Origin: Thiotrichaceae bacterium
GTDB lineage: Bacteria; Pseudomonadota; Gammaproteobacteria; Thiotrichales; Thiotrichaceae
Assembly: GCA_026991755.1 (NCBI GenBank)
Contig: JALXAX010000185.1
Coordinates: 1 to 36,893 of the forward strand
DNA: 36,893 bases
Direction of reading: 5' to 3'
Part shown: positions 16,987-24,826 of the stretch, in pieces
Position numbering within the stretch: the first letter of the stretch is position 1
How the letters are laid out: each line of letters starts with the position of its first letter
Position numbers and translations under genes: made by a program
Notes under the pieces: generated by a model
The model's database searches: none
What the model was told of the DNA's origin: nothing
Seen by the model: only the letters and a program-made list of their open reading frames with translations

Positions 16987-17403
16987 TTAAACGAGAGGGG
17001 GTTGTAATTCGGGGGATATGCTACGGGTGTAGTAATTGATATAGCCAGAAACAGGTTTAGTCGAAACCGTTGGCGAAAGTAATTGAATAGTGGGAGTAGT
17101 AAGTGCAGCAGATGCGCCTACACAACTAACACAGCAACCTGAGTCACAGTCCATTGCTGTCATGTCCATATCGGATTCATAACAAGCCATGCTGGGGTCA
17201 TCACAATGCATTTGAGAGCTAGTAATAGCCGTTTCATGCTGAGACTGTAGAGTATCGTGAGTTACCTGATGGTTTAGGTTGTCCGATGTGTTTTTCATTT
17301 CACTCATAGATGCATTTGACATATTGGATGCACACATCGACGCAAACCCTGCTACAGGGAATATGGCGTTAAGCGTTATCAATAAAATCAAAATGCGAAT
17401 CAT
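16987..17403 (-). CDS. Small secreted Met/Cys/His-rich protein
   Basis: 138 residues: a signal peptide (MIRILILLITLNAIFPVAGFA), a mature N-terminal part rich in Met, Ser, His and Asp (MCASNMSNASMSEMK, SSQMHCDDPSMACYESDMDM), then CDSGCCVSC, and a C-terminus ending SISPELQPPLV. I know no named family; Met/Cys/His density and position upstream of copA point to periplasmic copper binding. It shares its plan and PEL(Q/P)PPL tail with the protein at 25741-26085. No clear ribosome-binding site. A CopA-like AACCTTTA block lies about 30 bases upstream. Confidence 0.7.
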   Translation of the reverse strand: MIRILILLITLNAIFPVAGFASMCASNMSNASMSEMKNTSDNLNHQVTHDTLQSQHETAITSSQMHCDDPSMACYESDMDMTAMDCDSGCCVSCVGASAALTTPTIQLLSPTVSTKPVSGYINYYTRSISPELQPPLV

Positions 17404-17457
17404 TGTTTGTTTCTGGTGAAAGTTAACTAAAGGTTAGTGGAAGTGAGAAGCATTTTC

Positions 17458-17695
17458 AACCTAAAATCCTCAGTTAAACAGCCTATAGAGTGATTCTATT
17501 CGGCTGAATGGCGTAGTAAAAAAGGAATTAATGGTTGATCCTTAATGAGTTTTTTACATAGCTAGTCAGCCGAAGAGGGTTGCTCTATAGGCTGTAGCGC
17601 TTTCACTCTATAAGTGAAGATTGATAAAGCTTCTTACTTTAATACTATCAGTAGTTTATTCAATGCTGGAAGCGGTTAACTGAGGAATTTAGGTT
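17458..17695. repeat. 277-bp-type MITE, copy 3 (internal deletion)
   Basis: 238 bp. Both 20-base inverted ends are intact, but about 40 bases present in copies 1 and 2 after CAGCCGAAGA (equivalent to 690-735) are missing. It lies between the small Met/Cys/His protein and the second multicopper oxidase, taking up most of the 362-bp gap. The rest (17696-17765) holds a weak GGGTGG/CCACTC hairpin 3' of the oxidase. Confidence 0.88.
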
Positions 17696-17765
17696 CAAGT
17701 AGCTTTATCACTTTAATGACGAGTGGTTTACGCCACCCGCCATTCTTTTTTACTCTTGTTTTAGC

Positions 17766-20450
17766 TTACTGGATGCGGAAGAAGCCCATCATGCCAGCGT
17801 CTTCATGCTCAAGGATATGGCAGTGATACATATAGTCTCCATAGTTGACTGCTGGGTCAAAGCGACCGATAAAATCAACTGTTTCACCTGGTTGCACTAG
17901 TACCGTATCTTTCCAACCGAGATCAATACCTGTAGCGGGTTGACCATTTCGACTAAGTATTTGCCATTGAATCGCGTGTGCATGGAAAGGATGCGCCATG
18001 GGTGAACGGTTCTGAATAGACCAAATTTCAGTATTACCTTCAGCTAAGTTAATAATCTCATCAATACGGTTCATATCGAAGGCTTTGCCGTTAATAACAA
18101 AGCTCATGCCTCCCATGCCACCGCCGTTGCCCATGCTTCCGCCGTTGCCCATGCCACCGCCGTTGCCCATGCCACCGCCGTTGCCCATGCCACCGCCGTT
18201 GCCCATGCCACCGCCGTTGCCCATGCTTCCGCCGTTGCCCATGCTTCCGCCGTTGCCCATGCCACCGCCGTTGCCCATGCTTCCGCCGTTGCCCATGCCA
18301 CCGCCGTTGCCCATTGCCATCGTCATCACGAAGTTACGAGTTTTAGTTGCATCAGAGGCTACTAAGCGTTCGGTATTAATATCAGCATTGCTAGGTAGGT
18401 TGCTATACAACGTCACGTTATCAGTGGCTTGAGTCGTAATATCAAAACGCATGATGTCCATACGCATACCATTGACTAATGTGCCATTCATTCCACCTCC
18501 ATTGCTCATATTGCTTCCGCCACCCATACCGCTTCCACTCCCCATGCCATTGCCTGTATTCGTACCTGACATTCCCATCATAGGGCTTCCATTAAAGGCT
18601 TTACTGATTAGCATGACTTTGTCGTTTACCGCATATTGAGCAAAGTCGATAACAATCTCAGCGCGTTCTGCTGCACCTAGCATAATGTGATCAACGTCTA
18701 TAGGCTGAGGTAATAAACCCCCGTCTGTTCCAACTACTTTGAAGCTAGAACCATCACTTAATGCAAAGTCATAGCTACGTGCATTTGAGGTGTTGTAGAG
18801 TCTAAAGCGATACTGACGTGTACCCACTTCAAGCTTAGGCAACTCAGCGCCATTAACAAGAATCTTGTCACCTAGCATGCCGTCGTTATCCATCTCTCTA
18901 TCTTTATAAGCAAGCTCACGAACACCGTTAACTTCATCTTTAAAGCGTCGATCCTGAATGAGTACAGGAATGTCGTAATCTCCAGAAGGTAACTTGTTTT
19001 CAGCCACTAACTGTTGGCTAATTGCATCTTCTAATAGATACACGCCAGCCAGCCCGTTATAAACCTGCTCACCTGTTTTCATATCAGGATGCGGATGAAA
19101 CCAGAGTGGTGCAGCGGGTTGCACCATGTTAAAGCTATAGGTTTTACTATTACCCGCAGCCACTGGGAAATCAGGTCCACCATCTTGATCAGCTGGTATT
19201 TTAAAACCATGCCAATGAATCGTAGTTTCATCAGTAAGATTGTTGATCAGATTCAAAGTCATGCTGTCACCACGCTTTGCTTTGATGACGGGAGGGAGCT
19301 GAGAACCGTTATAACGTAACATCGGCGTAGTCCAACTATCACCAGGTACATTAATCGTCACATCAACATTTGGAGTTGCCGTTAGCGTATAAGTAGCGGC
19401 ATTGTTATTAGGATCGCCATCTTCATCGCTCAATACGGGCAAGCGGTTGAAGCTAGGAAGGTTGGTTGCGGCAAGTTGAGCTTGTGTATTATTAGCCGCA
19501 TCTTGGTTGCCCTGATTGAGCTGATCAAAGTAGTCTGTATTGAATCCTAACAGTGCCAGACTAGCTCTTTCGTCATCGCTAATATTACCACTACCAAAAC
19601 GGGCTAGCGTGTTGTTGAGCAAGCGGGTACGTGCTAGACCGTAGTTGTCTTTTTGATTGATTTCATCCAGTTTTCTATTGTTATTATCTTTGTCGGTTAT
19701 CGAAATAGAGATACCTGCATCTTTTCCATCCAGCGTGCCATCTTCAAGGTCTAAAGCACGTTTATCAATCAGCTCGAATACTTGAGAAGGTGTAAGGTTT
19801 AAGCTCTCTGCTTCGTAGGAAAAGCTAATCGCACGGTTGCGGGCTAGTGCTTCTGCTTGATCCGCTGGGGTGGCTGTACTCAAATCACCTATCATAAATA
19901 AAACATCGCCAGAAACGCCCATTGCAGGGTTTGTACCATCAATGAGTTGATCCTGTAGGGTTGCTTTGGCTTCGGCAATAGCTTGGGCGGTAGGTGTACC
20001 TGCGGTGATTTTGTTCTTAACCAGTTTTGCCATTAGTGTTGTTTCTGGCGTTAGCGCGATTGTTTTTCTATCGGCAATAACCGTTTGTAATTCAGCAACC
20101 GTAAAAACAGTCATTAAACCTTTGTCGGATGGATTGACCGTATTGCTGGTAGCCTCGTCGGTATAAGAACCGCCTTGAGTTTCGATAAAGATAGCTTTAG
20201 TGGTATCACTAGGAAGTGTGAAATTATCAAGCTCAAACTTACCTAGTGAGCTAGTACCAGAGGCAATAAGGTTGCCCGCTTCATCGGTAATTTGTGTGGT
20301 AGCGCCATCAATAGGACCTTTAAAAGCACTTCCTAATAATGACGTGGTTGAAGTTGATGGAGTAGTTGTGTCAGACCCTCCACCACAACCTGCGAGTGTA
20401 CTAATGCCAATTGCTAAAGCGACGGCAGTAAATATTTTTGTTCTTTTCAT
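17766..20450 (-). CDS. Lipoprotein multicopper oxidase with Met-Gly-Asn hexapeptide repeats
   Basis: 894 residues from the ATG at 20450 (AGGG 8 bases upstream; the ATG at 20456 is too close to it). A lipobox (STLAGC, C22) is followed by about 330 residues resembling surface-lipoprotein domains (KGPIDGATTQITDEAGNLIA), then a bilirubin-oxidase/CotA-like oxidase: HWHG (412-415), WFHPHP (450-455), HPFHAH (820-825), HCHILEHEDAGMM (876-888). Two Met/Gly-rich blocks lie in the loop before domain 3, including eleven MGNGG(G/S) units (713-778). Expected at the membrane surface, oxidising Cu(I), Mn(II) or phenolics; the substrate is unknown. An ECF-type promoter lies upstream. Confidence 0.9.
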   Translation of the reverse strand: MKRTKIFTAVALAIGISTLAGCGGGSDTTTPSTSTTSLLGSAFKGPIDGATTQITDEAGNLIASGTSSLGKFELDNFTLPSDTTKAIFIETQGGSYTDEATSNTVNPSDKGLMTVFTVAELQTVIADRKTIALTPETTLMAKLVKNKITAGTPTAQAIAEAKATLQDQLIDGTNPAMGVSGDVLFMIGDLSTATPADQAEALARNRAISFSYEAESLNLTPSQVFELIDKRALDLEDGTLDGKDAGISISITDKDNNNRKLDEINQKDNYGLARTRLLNNTLARFGSGNISDDERASLALLGFNTDYFDQLNQGNQDAANNTQAQLAATNLPSFNRLPVLSDEDGDPNNNAATYTLTATPNVDVTINVPGDSWTTPMLRYNGSQLPPVIKAKRGDSMTLNLINNLTDETTIHWHGFKIPADQDGGPDFPVAAGNSKTYSFNMVQPAAPLWFHPHPDMKTGEQVYNGLAGVYLLEDAISQQLVAENKLPSGDYDIPVLIQDRRFKDEVNGVRELAYKDREMDNDGMLGDKILVNGAELPKLEVGTRQYRFRLYNTSNARSYDFALSDGSSFKVVGTDGGLLPQPIDVDHIMLGAAERAEIVIDFAQYAVNDKVMLISKAFNGSPMMGMSGTNTGNGMGSGSGMGGGSNMSNGGGMNGTLVNGMRMDIMRFDITTQATDNVTLYSNLPSNADINTERLVASDATKTRNFVMTMAMGNGGGMGNGGSMGNGGGMGNGGSMGNGGSMGNGGGMGNGGGMGNGGGMGNGGGMGNGGSMGNGGGMGGMSFVINGKAFDMNRIDEIINLAEGNTEIWSIQNRSPMAHPFHAHAIQWQILSRNGQPATGIDLGWKDTVLVQPGETVDFIGRFDPAVNYGDYMYHCHILEHEDAGMMGFFRIQ
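18117..18314. repeat. Tandem repeat, 11 x 18 bp, coding MGNGG(G/S)
   Basis: Eleven in-frame 18-bp units (plus strand GCCACCGCCGTTGCCCAT or with TTCC in place of CACC). Units differ only at the last codon, Gly or Ser, so they are recent duplications and copy number may vary by slippage. Long frames on the plus strand here (PPPLPM repeats) are by-products. Confidence 0.95.
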
Positions 20451-20509
20451 GTGCATAACCCTGTTAGTTTTTAAATTAGCGGTCTGTTTCTACAGACGAC
20501 AGGGTTAAT

Positions 20510-20534
20510 TTCGCGTGGGATGGTAAAAGGTTGA
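20510..20534 (-). promoter_or_regulatory. ECF-type promoter of the lipoprotein multicopper oxidase
   Basis: Minus strand GTCAACCTTTT, then, 16 bases after AAC, CGAAAT. Both boxes and the spacing match the site upstream of the ECF sigma gene (25419-25443). The distance to the ATG is about 60 bases. Confidence 0.6.
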
Positions 20535-20603
20535 CCAAAATATAATAAATAATCCTGATTATCTGGCTGTATCATCCACACTTATAAATATCTAAGAAAT
20601 ACA

Positions 20604-20702
20604 GTAGGTTGGGCTGGCGTTAGGAAGCCCAACAACGATGTATAGATGTTCACCTATTAAATTTCTTACCTGCTGTAGAGACGTTGCATGCAACGTCTCT
20701 AC
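20604..20702. repeat. GTAGGTTGGGC repeat and a perfect 28-bp palindrome
   Basis: GTAGGTTGGGCTGGCGTTAG (20604 on) ends in GCCCAACAAC; it is the left arm of the palindrome seen whole at 25562-25639. The bases upstream of it (20525-20603) also resemble 25434-25561. At 20675-20702 GTAGAGACGTTGCA is followed at once by its exact reverse complement. The rest of the 450-bp gap shows no gene. Confidence 0.65.
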
Positions 20703-20828
20703 GGAAAATTATGTTTCAGAGCTACGACAAGAGGGAAAGACTACATTGGCTAGAACACATCAATCCTAAACTTTTCTACGACTCTCATTATTACTTGCCA
20801 ACATACTAATCTGGCATTCATCAAACAC

Positions 20829-20877
20829 TTTTATGCGCATAAAAAAGTAAATAACTACATTTTTATGCGCGTAATAA
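20829..20877. promoter_or_regulatory. Two operator-like TTTTATGCGC boxes
   Basis: The palindrome TTTTATGCGCATAAAA (20829-20844) and the close variant TTTTATGCGCGTAATAA (20861-20877) lie 32 bp apart, three helical turns, just upstream of the DUF4143 gene. This suggests a cooperatively bound operator, possibly autoregulatory. Confidence 0.5.
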
Positions 20878-20912
20878 TGTATATTAAATGCTAAAACTGT
20901 AGAGGTGTGATA

Positions 20913-22229
20913 ATGAGACGACAACTATTAGACAAACTACTAACGTGGAAAGGACAGAAAAAACGCAAGCCACTACTGATTGATGGCGCTAGACAAACGG
21001 GTAAAACCTACCTATTGAAAAGGCTATTTGGTGCTGAGTTTGATCATGTTCTACATGTAGATTTTCTGGAAAACCCACAACTATCTAACGCTTTTGATAC
21101 CTCCTTAACACCAGAAGAAATACTATCAAATCTAGAGTTGTTAACAGGGCAGATTTTCAACCCAGAAAAGGATTTATTAATTCTTGATGAAATTGGCGAA
21201 TGCCCAAGAGCAGTCACTTCTTTAAAATATTTTGCAGAAAAAGCACCATGTCTATTTGTTGCCGCTAGTGGCTCGAATATGGGGCTGTTAGGCTCGTTTC
21301 CTGTCGGCAAAGTTGAGCAATATAATCTTAGACCACTCACCCTCCATGAATTCATATGGGCAACTGAGCAGCCGATACTCATAAAAAGCTATGAGCAACA
21401 AGCCAATTCCCCCGCTGCTCATCTCAAGTTATTTGAGCAGTTGATTGATTATTACTTTACGGGTGGTATGCCCGAAGCCGTAGCCACATGGTTTGAGTCT
21501 AAAGATAAAAGTATTTTAGAGCGAAGCAAGGCCGTTACGAGTATTCATGCAGATTTAGTAGAAGGCTATAAACGTGATTTTGGAAAATATGCAGGAAAGC
21601 TAGATGCCCAATTGATTGAAGCCGTTTTTACACACATTCCAGCACAATTATCATCCGTGCGAGATGCATCCGTAAAGCGCTTCAAGTTTAAAGGGGTCTA
21701 CCATAAGAAGTCACGCTATGCCGACTTTGAAAGTGCCATTTCATGGCTACACCGCTGTCGTCTCACCTTACAAAATCACCCTATTGAAGGGCAAGCAAGA
21801 TCGCCTCTAGCCGCTTATAAAAAGGACAATAAGCTAAAACTATTTCTATTTGATGTAGGGTTGCTTAACCATATGTTGGGTACAGGATATGAAGAAATCA
21901 AAATGCAAGGCTATGAGTATAAGGGATATATCGCGGAAAATTTTGTCCAGCAAGAACTTGCCGCATTAGGTATTGAACCCAGTTTCTCATGGGGAAATGC
22001 ACGCGCAGAAATTGAATTTATTATTGCCAATAGTTCAGGACAAGTCGTACCGATTGAGGTTAAAAGTGGCAAACGAACCAGAGCAAAATCGTTGCAATCT
22101 TACATTACGAAATGCAAACCGCATAAAACCATTAAACTAACGGGTACTCAAGGGTCTTCGGCTGATGAAAAAGAGCATATTGTCATGCCGCTTTATTTTA
22201 CTGAGTATGTGTTGGTGCGGATTGAGTGA
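20913..22229 (+). CDS. AAA ATPase with C-terminal DUF4143 domain
   Basis: 438 residues from the ATG at 20913 (GAGG 7 bases upstream; the GTG at 20907 is a poor alternative). Walker A GARQTGKT near residue 26, Walker B LLILDEIGECP, ASGSNMG sensor region, then a DUF4143 domain with a nuclease-like C-terminal motif (NARAEIEFIIAN, VVPIEVKSGKRTRAKSL) similar to PD-(D/E)xK sites. This family is widespread in bacteria and archaea; its function is unsettled, and a role in mobile-element or defence biology is a guess. It stands alone, preceded by paired operator-like boxes and followed by a MITE. Confidence 0.9.
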   Translation: MRRQLLDKLLTWKGQKKRKPLLIDGARQTGKTYLLKRLFGAEFDHVLHVDFLENPQLSNAFDTSLTPEEILSNLELLTGQIFNPEKDLLILDEIGECPRAVTSLKYFAEKAPCLFVAASGSNMGLLGSFPVGKVEQYNLRPLTLHEFIWATEQPILIKSYEQQANSPAAHLKLFEQLIDYYFTGGMPEAVATWFESKDKSILERSKAVTSIHADLVEGYKRDFGKYAGKLDAQLIEAVFTHIPAQLSSVRDASVKRFKFKGVYHKKSRYADFESAISWLHRCRLTLQNHPIEGQARSPLAAYKKDNKLKLFLFDVGLLNHMLGTGYEEIKMQGYEYKGYIAENFVQQELAALGIEPSFSWGNARAEIEFIIANSSGQVVPIEVKSGKRTRAKSLQSYITKCKPHKTIKLTGTQGSSADEKEHIVMPLYFTEYVLVRIE

Positions 22230-22285
22230 TGGGTGTTCTTATAGTTTTTAGAAGTTAATTACTACCGGGGACGTTACCTTTTAAT

Positions 22286-22452
22286 CAGGGCTGTTCAATG
22301 CTAAATGAAATAAGCTCCCTCTCCCCTTTGGGGGGAGGGCTGGGGAGGGGGGAGATGTTCTAAGGTCATCTTTTTTATCAGACTATCTACCCCCTCCCTA
22401 ACCCTCCCCCTGCTAGGTGGAGGGAACTTTGTCTATTCCATGAACAGCCCTG
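22286..22452 (+). mobile_element. 167-bp MITE, copy B, with 10-bp flanking direct repeat
   Basis: The ends CAGGGCTGTTCA and TGAACAGCCCTG are exact inverted repeats of 12 bases. ACCTTTTAAT occurs directly on both sides (22276-22285 and 22453-22462), as expected for a target-site duplication. The interior is C-rich/G-rich and can fold. It is the inverted copy of 1-158. Confidence 0.82.
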
Positions 22453-22484
22453 ACCTTTTAATAAGGTGGGTTCATTGAAATAGA

Positions 22485-22504
22485 TTAACTGAGGAATTTA
22501 GGTT
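22485..22504. repeat. Solo end of the 277-bp MITE
   Basis: TTAACTGAGGAATTTAGGTT matches exactly the right-hand terminal repeat of the MITE at 574-850. The rest of that element is absent here, so this is a remnant. Confidence 0.75.
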
Positions 22505-22528
22505 TAATCTGTTTTCTATAAACCATAC

Positions 22529-23551
22529 CTATAACCTCCAAGCCAACCTCAGTGCAAGGCTATAAAACCCCTCCGAATCACTACTAGTAGAATCATAACG
22601 CCCTACATTTGCAGAGAGCTGTAGCCCCAGTTTTGGGCTAAGCGATTTCCCAAGTTGGAGCGATGCAGAGTACACATTGTCTTTTCGCTGTGTTTGATTC
22701 GTGTTTCCACTGGTTTGCGTCATTGGCGTAGTAGGGGGCATATTATTGCTGGCAGGGGTATTAGTAGTACCCATTGAAGGAGATAGCACGCTTTGATTAT
22801 AATCATTTTGCTGCCAATTAAGACCAACCTTGCCTTTAAAGGAAGCAAGCCTTAGCTGGTTAATATGAACTCCCAAACCAAGAGAATCATAGTCACGATT
22901 ATCATCAGTAGCATTATTGCTCTTAAAGGAAGCATCGAAACTGACATAAGCCTTACCTTTCTTATGAGGTAAATAATGGCTTAGTGCTACGCTACTTCGA
23001 TTAGTGTTATAAGGAACGTTAGACGTGGTTGAACTGGTTTGGTCGTGTAGTTCATGGTTTAAAGTAAGGGATATATCCGTGCCACCGCCGCCCTTATCTA
23101 AATAGCCAAAAGTTGCATCCAGCATTAACCCTTTATAGCTATTATCGGGTAGTGCTTCATTCTTATGTTGGTTCGCTGTGATATTGGTACGCAACAGCCA
23201 ATCGGGGGTTATTGCGGAGAGTTTACTGGCAGATAGGGAAATGTTAGTAATATCATCACCGCCTGATATTCCCTTATTAAAGCTAGCATTTGCGCCTACT
23301 ATATAACCACCTGTGTAATCCAGTGATTGTTTGTTTAACGATATTCCTGTTTCGAAACCTGTTCGGTTTAAGTTGTCATTCGTATTGGGATTGACATCAA
23401 GAGCCTGAACTTCGAGATTGTTAGTTGAGGTGATACCGGTAAACAATGTCGTTGTGGTCTCACCGAAAGCAGGCATAAATAAAAAAAGCAGACTACTGGG
23501 GAAGATAGTAGCCTGCGAAAGGGTTAAAAAAGTAAAGCGTGAATTTAGCAT
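22529..23551 (-). CDS. Predicted outer-membrane beta-barrel protein
   Basis: 340 residues with a signal peptide (cleavage near PAFGE-TTT). The mature part alternates hydrophobic and polar residues in a beta-barrel way (GFETGISLNKQSLDYTGGYI, DWLLRTNITANQHKN, KAYVSFDASFKSNN, LGLQLSANVGRYD) and ends with the amphipathic strand YSLALRLAWRL. A Thr/Asn/Pro/Met-rich loop (GTTNTPASNNMPPTTPMTQ) recalls metal-exposed loops. No family recognised. It starts 10 bases after the DUF3106 stop, without its own good ribosome-binding site, so it is probably translationally coupled. It is last in the ECF sigma operon. Confidence 0.7.
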   Translation of the reverse strand: MLNSRFTFLTLSQATIFPSSLLFLFMPAFGETTTTLFTGITSTNNLEVQALDVNPNTNDNLNRTGFETGISLNKQSLDYTGGYIVGANASFNKGISGGDDITNISLSASKLSAITPDWLLRTNITANQHKNEALPDNSYKGLMLDATFGYLDKGGGGTDISLTLNHELHDQTSSTTSNVPYNTNRSSVALSHYLPHKKGKAYVSFDASFKSNNATDDNRDYDSLGLGVHINQLRLASFKGKVGLNWQQNDYNQSVLSPSMGTTNTPASNNMPPTTPMTQTSGNTNQTQRKDNVYSASLQLGKSLSPKLGLQLSANVGRYDSTSSDSEGFYSLALRLAWRL

Positions 23552-23561
23552 GGGGTGTGTA

Positions 23562-24149
23562 TTACCTATTCATTGGACTGGGCATAGCACTTGGCATCTC
23601 TATGTTTCCCATATCTGGCATTGAGCTAGGCATTCCTTGCATAGAATCAGGCATTGACCCGCCAGGCATAACGCGTCCACCACGCTGTTGGAAATCTCTA
23701 AAGCGTTGCATCATTTGTTGCTGTCTTTCGGGCGTCATTTTCTGAAAGCGGTTGTGAGTTTTCAGGATGCGTTGACGATCTTTAACCGATAGCTGTTTAA
23801 AGCGCTGATACGTGTGTTGCATATTTTGTCGAAGGTTGGGTGACATGCTTTGCCAGCGTTGGAAACGTTGCCAGAGTACATCTCGACGATCAGCAGGGAA
23901 GCTTAACCAGCGTTGTCCATTGATTACCAAGCGTTGTTTTTTTGGAGCCGATAATTGCGCCCAGTTCCCTTTGTATTCACCTAATAATAATTGCATTTCA
24001 GGAGATAACGCTTTCCAGTTTTCACGAGAGTTTATAGGGTAGCTTTGTTGGATAGACTCCTCAGCTTCGATAGGCATCATCGTCATTAAGCCTATGCTTA
24101 ATAGCATGATAGAAAGTAAGCTGATCATGCGTTTGGATTTAGTGTTCAT
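23562..24149 (-). CDS. DUF3106-like secreted protein
   Basis: 195 residues from the ATG at 24149 (AGGAGG 9 bases upstream; longer in-frame starts lie within the previous gene). Signal peptide MNTKSKRMISLLSIMLLSIG, then a Trp/Gln/Arg-rich region with the recurrent pattern W..L(S/P)...R..L..R...W..M(S/T)P..R (ENWKALSPEMQ, RFQRWQSMSPNLRQNM, RFQKMTPERQQQMMQRF) typical of DUF3106. The C-terminus is Met/Pro-rich (GGSMPDSMQGMPSSMPD), which could bind copper. Helical repeats like those of CpxP/Spy or ZraP folds are possible. It overlaps the preceding stop by 11 bases. Confidence 0.82.
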   Translation of the reverse strand: MNTKSKRMISLLSIMLLSIGLMTMMPIEAEESIQQSYPINSRENWKALSPEMQLLLGEYKGNWAQLSAPKKQRLVINGQRWLSFPADRRDVLWQRFQRWQSMSPNLRQNMQHTYQRFKQLSVKDRQRILKTHNRFQKMTPERQQQMMQRFRDFQQRGGRVMPGGSMPDSMQGMPSSMPDMGNIEMPSAMPSPMNR

Positions 24150-24489
24150 CAAGAATATCCTCCTGATTATTGGTGTTAGGCAGTGCCTGTTGTTTACTTT
24201 TGGAGTTAGTTTCTTCAGCCTTTTTTGAGGCTTGAGTACTAACGTTGTTATTACTGGCAGAGCTACTGACAGCGCTTTTCTTTTGATACGCGACATACAG
24301 CATAAAGCTCTCAAACTCCTTATCTTTGAACTGTTCTAAAGTCGGCAACTGCTCCAGCAAACCTTTCGGTAAGGTCTTCGGAGCTGCGTCGCTGGCTAAA
24401 GCGATACTGATGAAACTCATTAATAGCCAAGGTAAGAGATTGCTGAAACTTCGCTTGTTTTTCTTCGGGTTGTTGTGCAAGCCAATCAT
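24139..24489 (-). CDS. Small secreted protein of the ECF sigma operon
   Basis: 116 residues from the ATG at 24489; an in-frame TTG at 24507 is possible. The N-terminus is a good signal peptide (NNPKKNKRSF basic, then SNLLPWLLMSFISIALA). The mature part is short, with PKTLPKGLLEQLPTLEQFKD and a low-complexity Ser/Asn/Gln/Lys tail. No family recognised. It overlaps the upstream gene by 170 bases in another frame, which is unusual; both frames look plausible. The ribosome-binding site is weak. Confidence 0.5.
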   Translation of the reverse strand: MIGLHNNPKKNKRSFSNLLPWLLMSFISIALASDAAPKTLPKGLLEQLPTLEQFKDKEFESFMLYVAYQKKSAVSSSASNNNVSTQASKKAEETNSKSKQQALPNTNNQEDILDEH

Positions 24490-24826
24490 AAAATTCAAGG
24501 TTCTCAATTAAAGTAAGAGGAATGTCGGTATCCATTACCCATTCAGGTAATGGCATAGATAGCGGCATAGATTGTGGTGGTATAGCGGAGTCTGTATTTG
24601 GGTTGATAGAGACAGGTGCTTTTAAGAAAATAACCGTACTAACCAACAGCACACTAAAAGCAGTGACCATGGCAGGCTTTACCCAAGATGCGTGCCAAGG
24701 CTGTTGTTGAGGGTATAACGCTTCTTGTGTCATTGCCCGTAAACGCTGTTGATGTTTTTTTGCCAGTGCTTGCTCATGTTGGTCAAGATGTTCATTGGGA
24801 GTAAACGGCAGTTTATTATGTTTCAT
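24320..24826 (-). CDS. One-TM protein, DUF3619-like; possible anti-sigma partner
   Basis: 168 residues: a cytoplasmic N-terminus with charged helix (LDQHEQALAKKHQQRLRAMT), one membrane helix (about 50-68, AMVTAFSVLLVSTVIFLKA) and a periplasmic part with MPLPEWVMDTDIPLTLIENLEFYDWLA, which resembles DUF3619. Such proteins follow ECF sigma genes; an anti-sigma role is inferred from topology and order, not from a recognised ZAS motif. The tail after DWLA is longer than I expect and runs through the start of the next gene. It overlaps the sigma gene by 11 bases. Confidence 0.65.
   Translation of the reverse strand: MKHNKLPFTPNEHLDQHEQALAKKHQQRLRAMTQEALYPQQQPWHASWVKPAMVTAFSVLLVSTVIFLKAPVSINPNTDSAIPPQSMPLSMPLPEWVMDTDIPLTLIENLEFYDWLAQQPEEKQAKFQQSLTLAINEFHQYRFSQRRSSEDLTERFAGAVADFRTVQR

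Noticed and set aside
18085-18432. Plus-strand frame coding PPPLPM repeats, and another minus-strand frame coding AWATA repeats
   Set aside because: Both arise from the 18-bp repeat read in other frames. The real frame carries the copper-site motifs on either side.
24149-24314. 55-residue N-terminal extension of the DUF3106 protein
   Set aside because: It overlaps the preceding gene; the ATG at 24149 has AGGAGG and begins a signal peptide.
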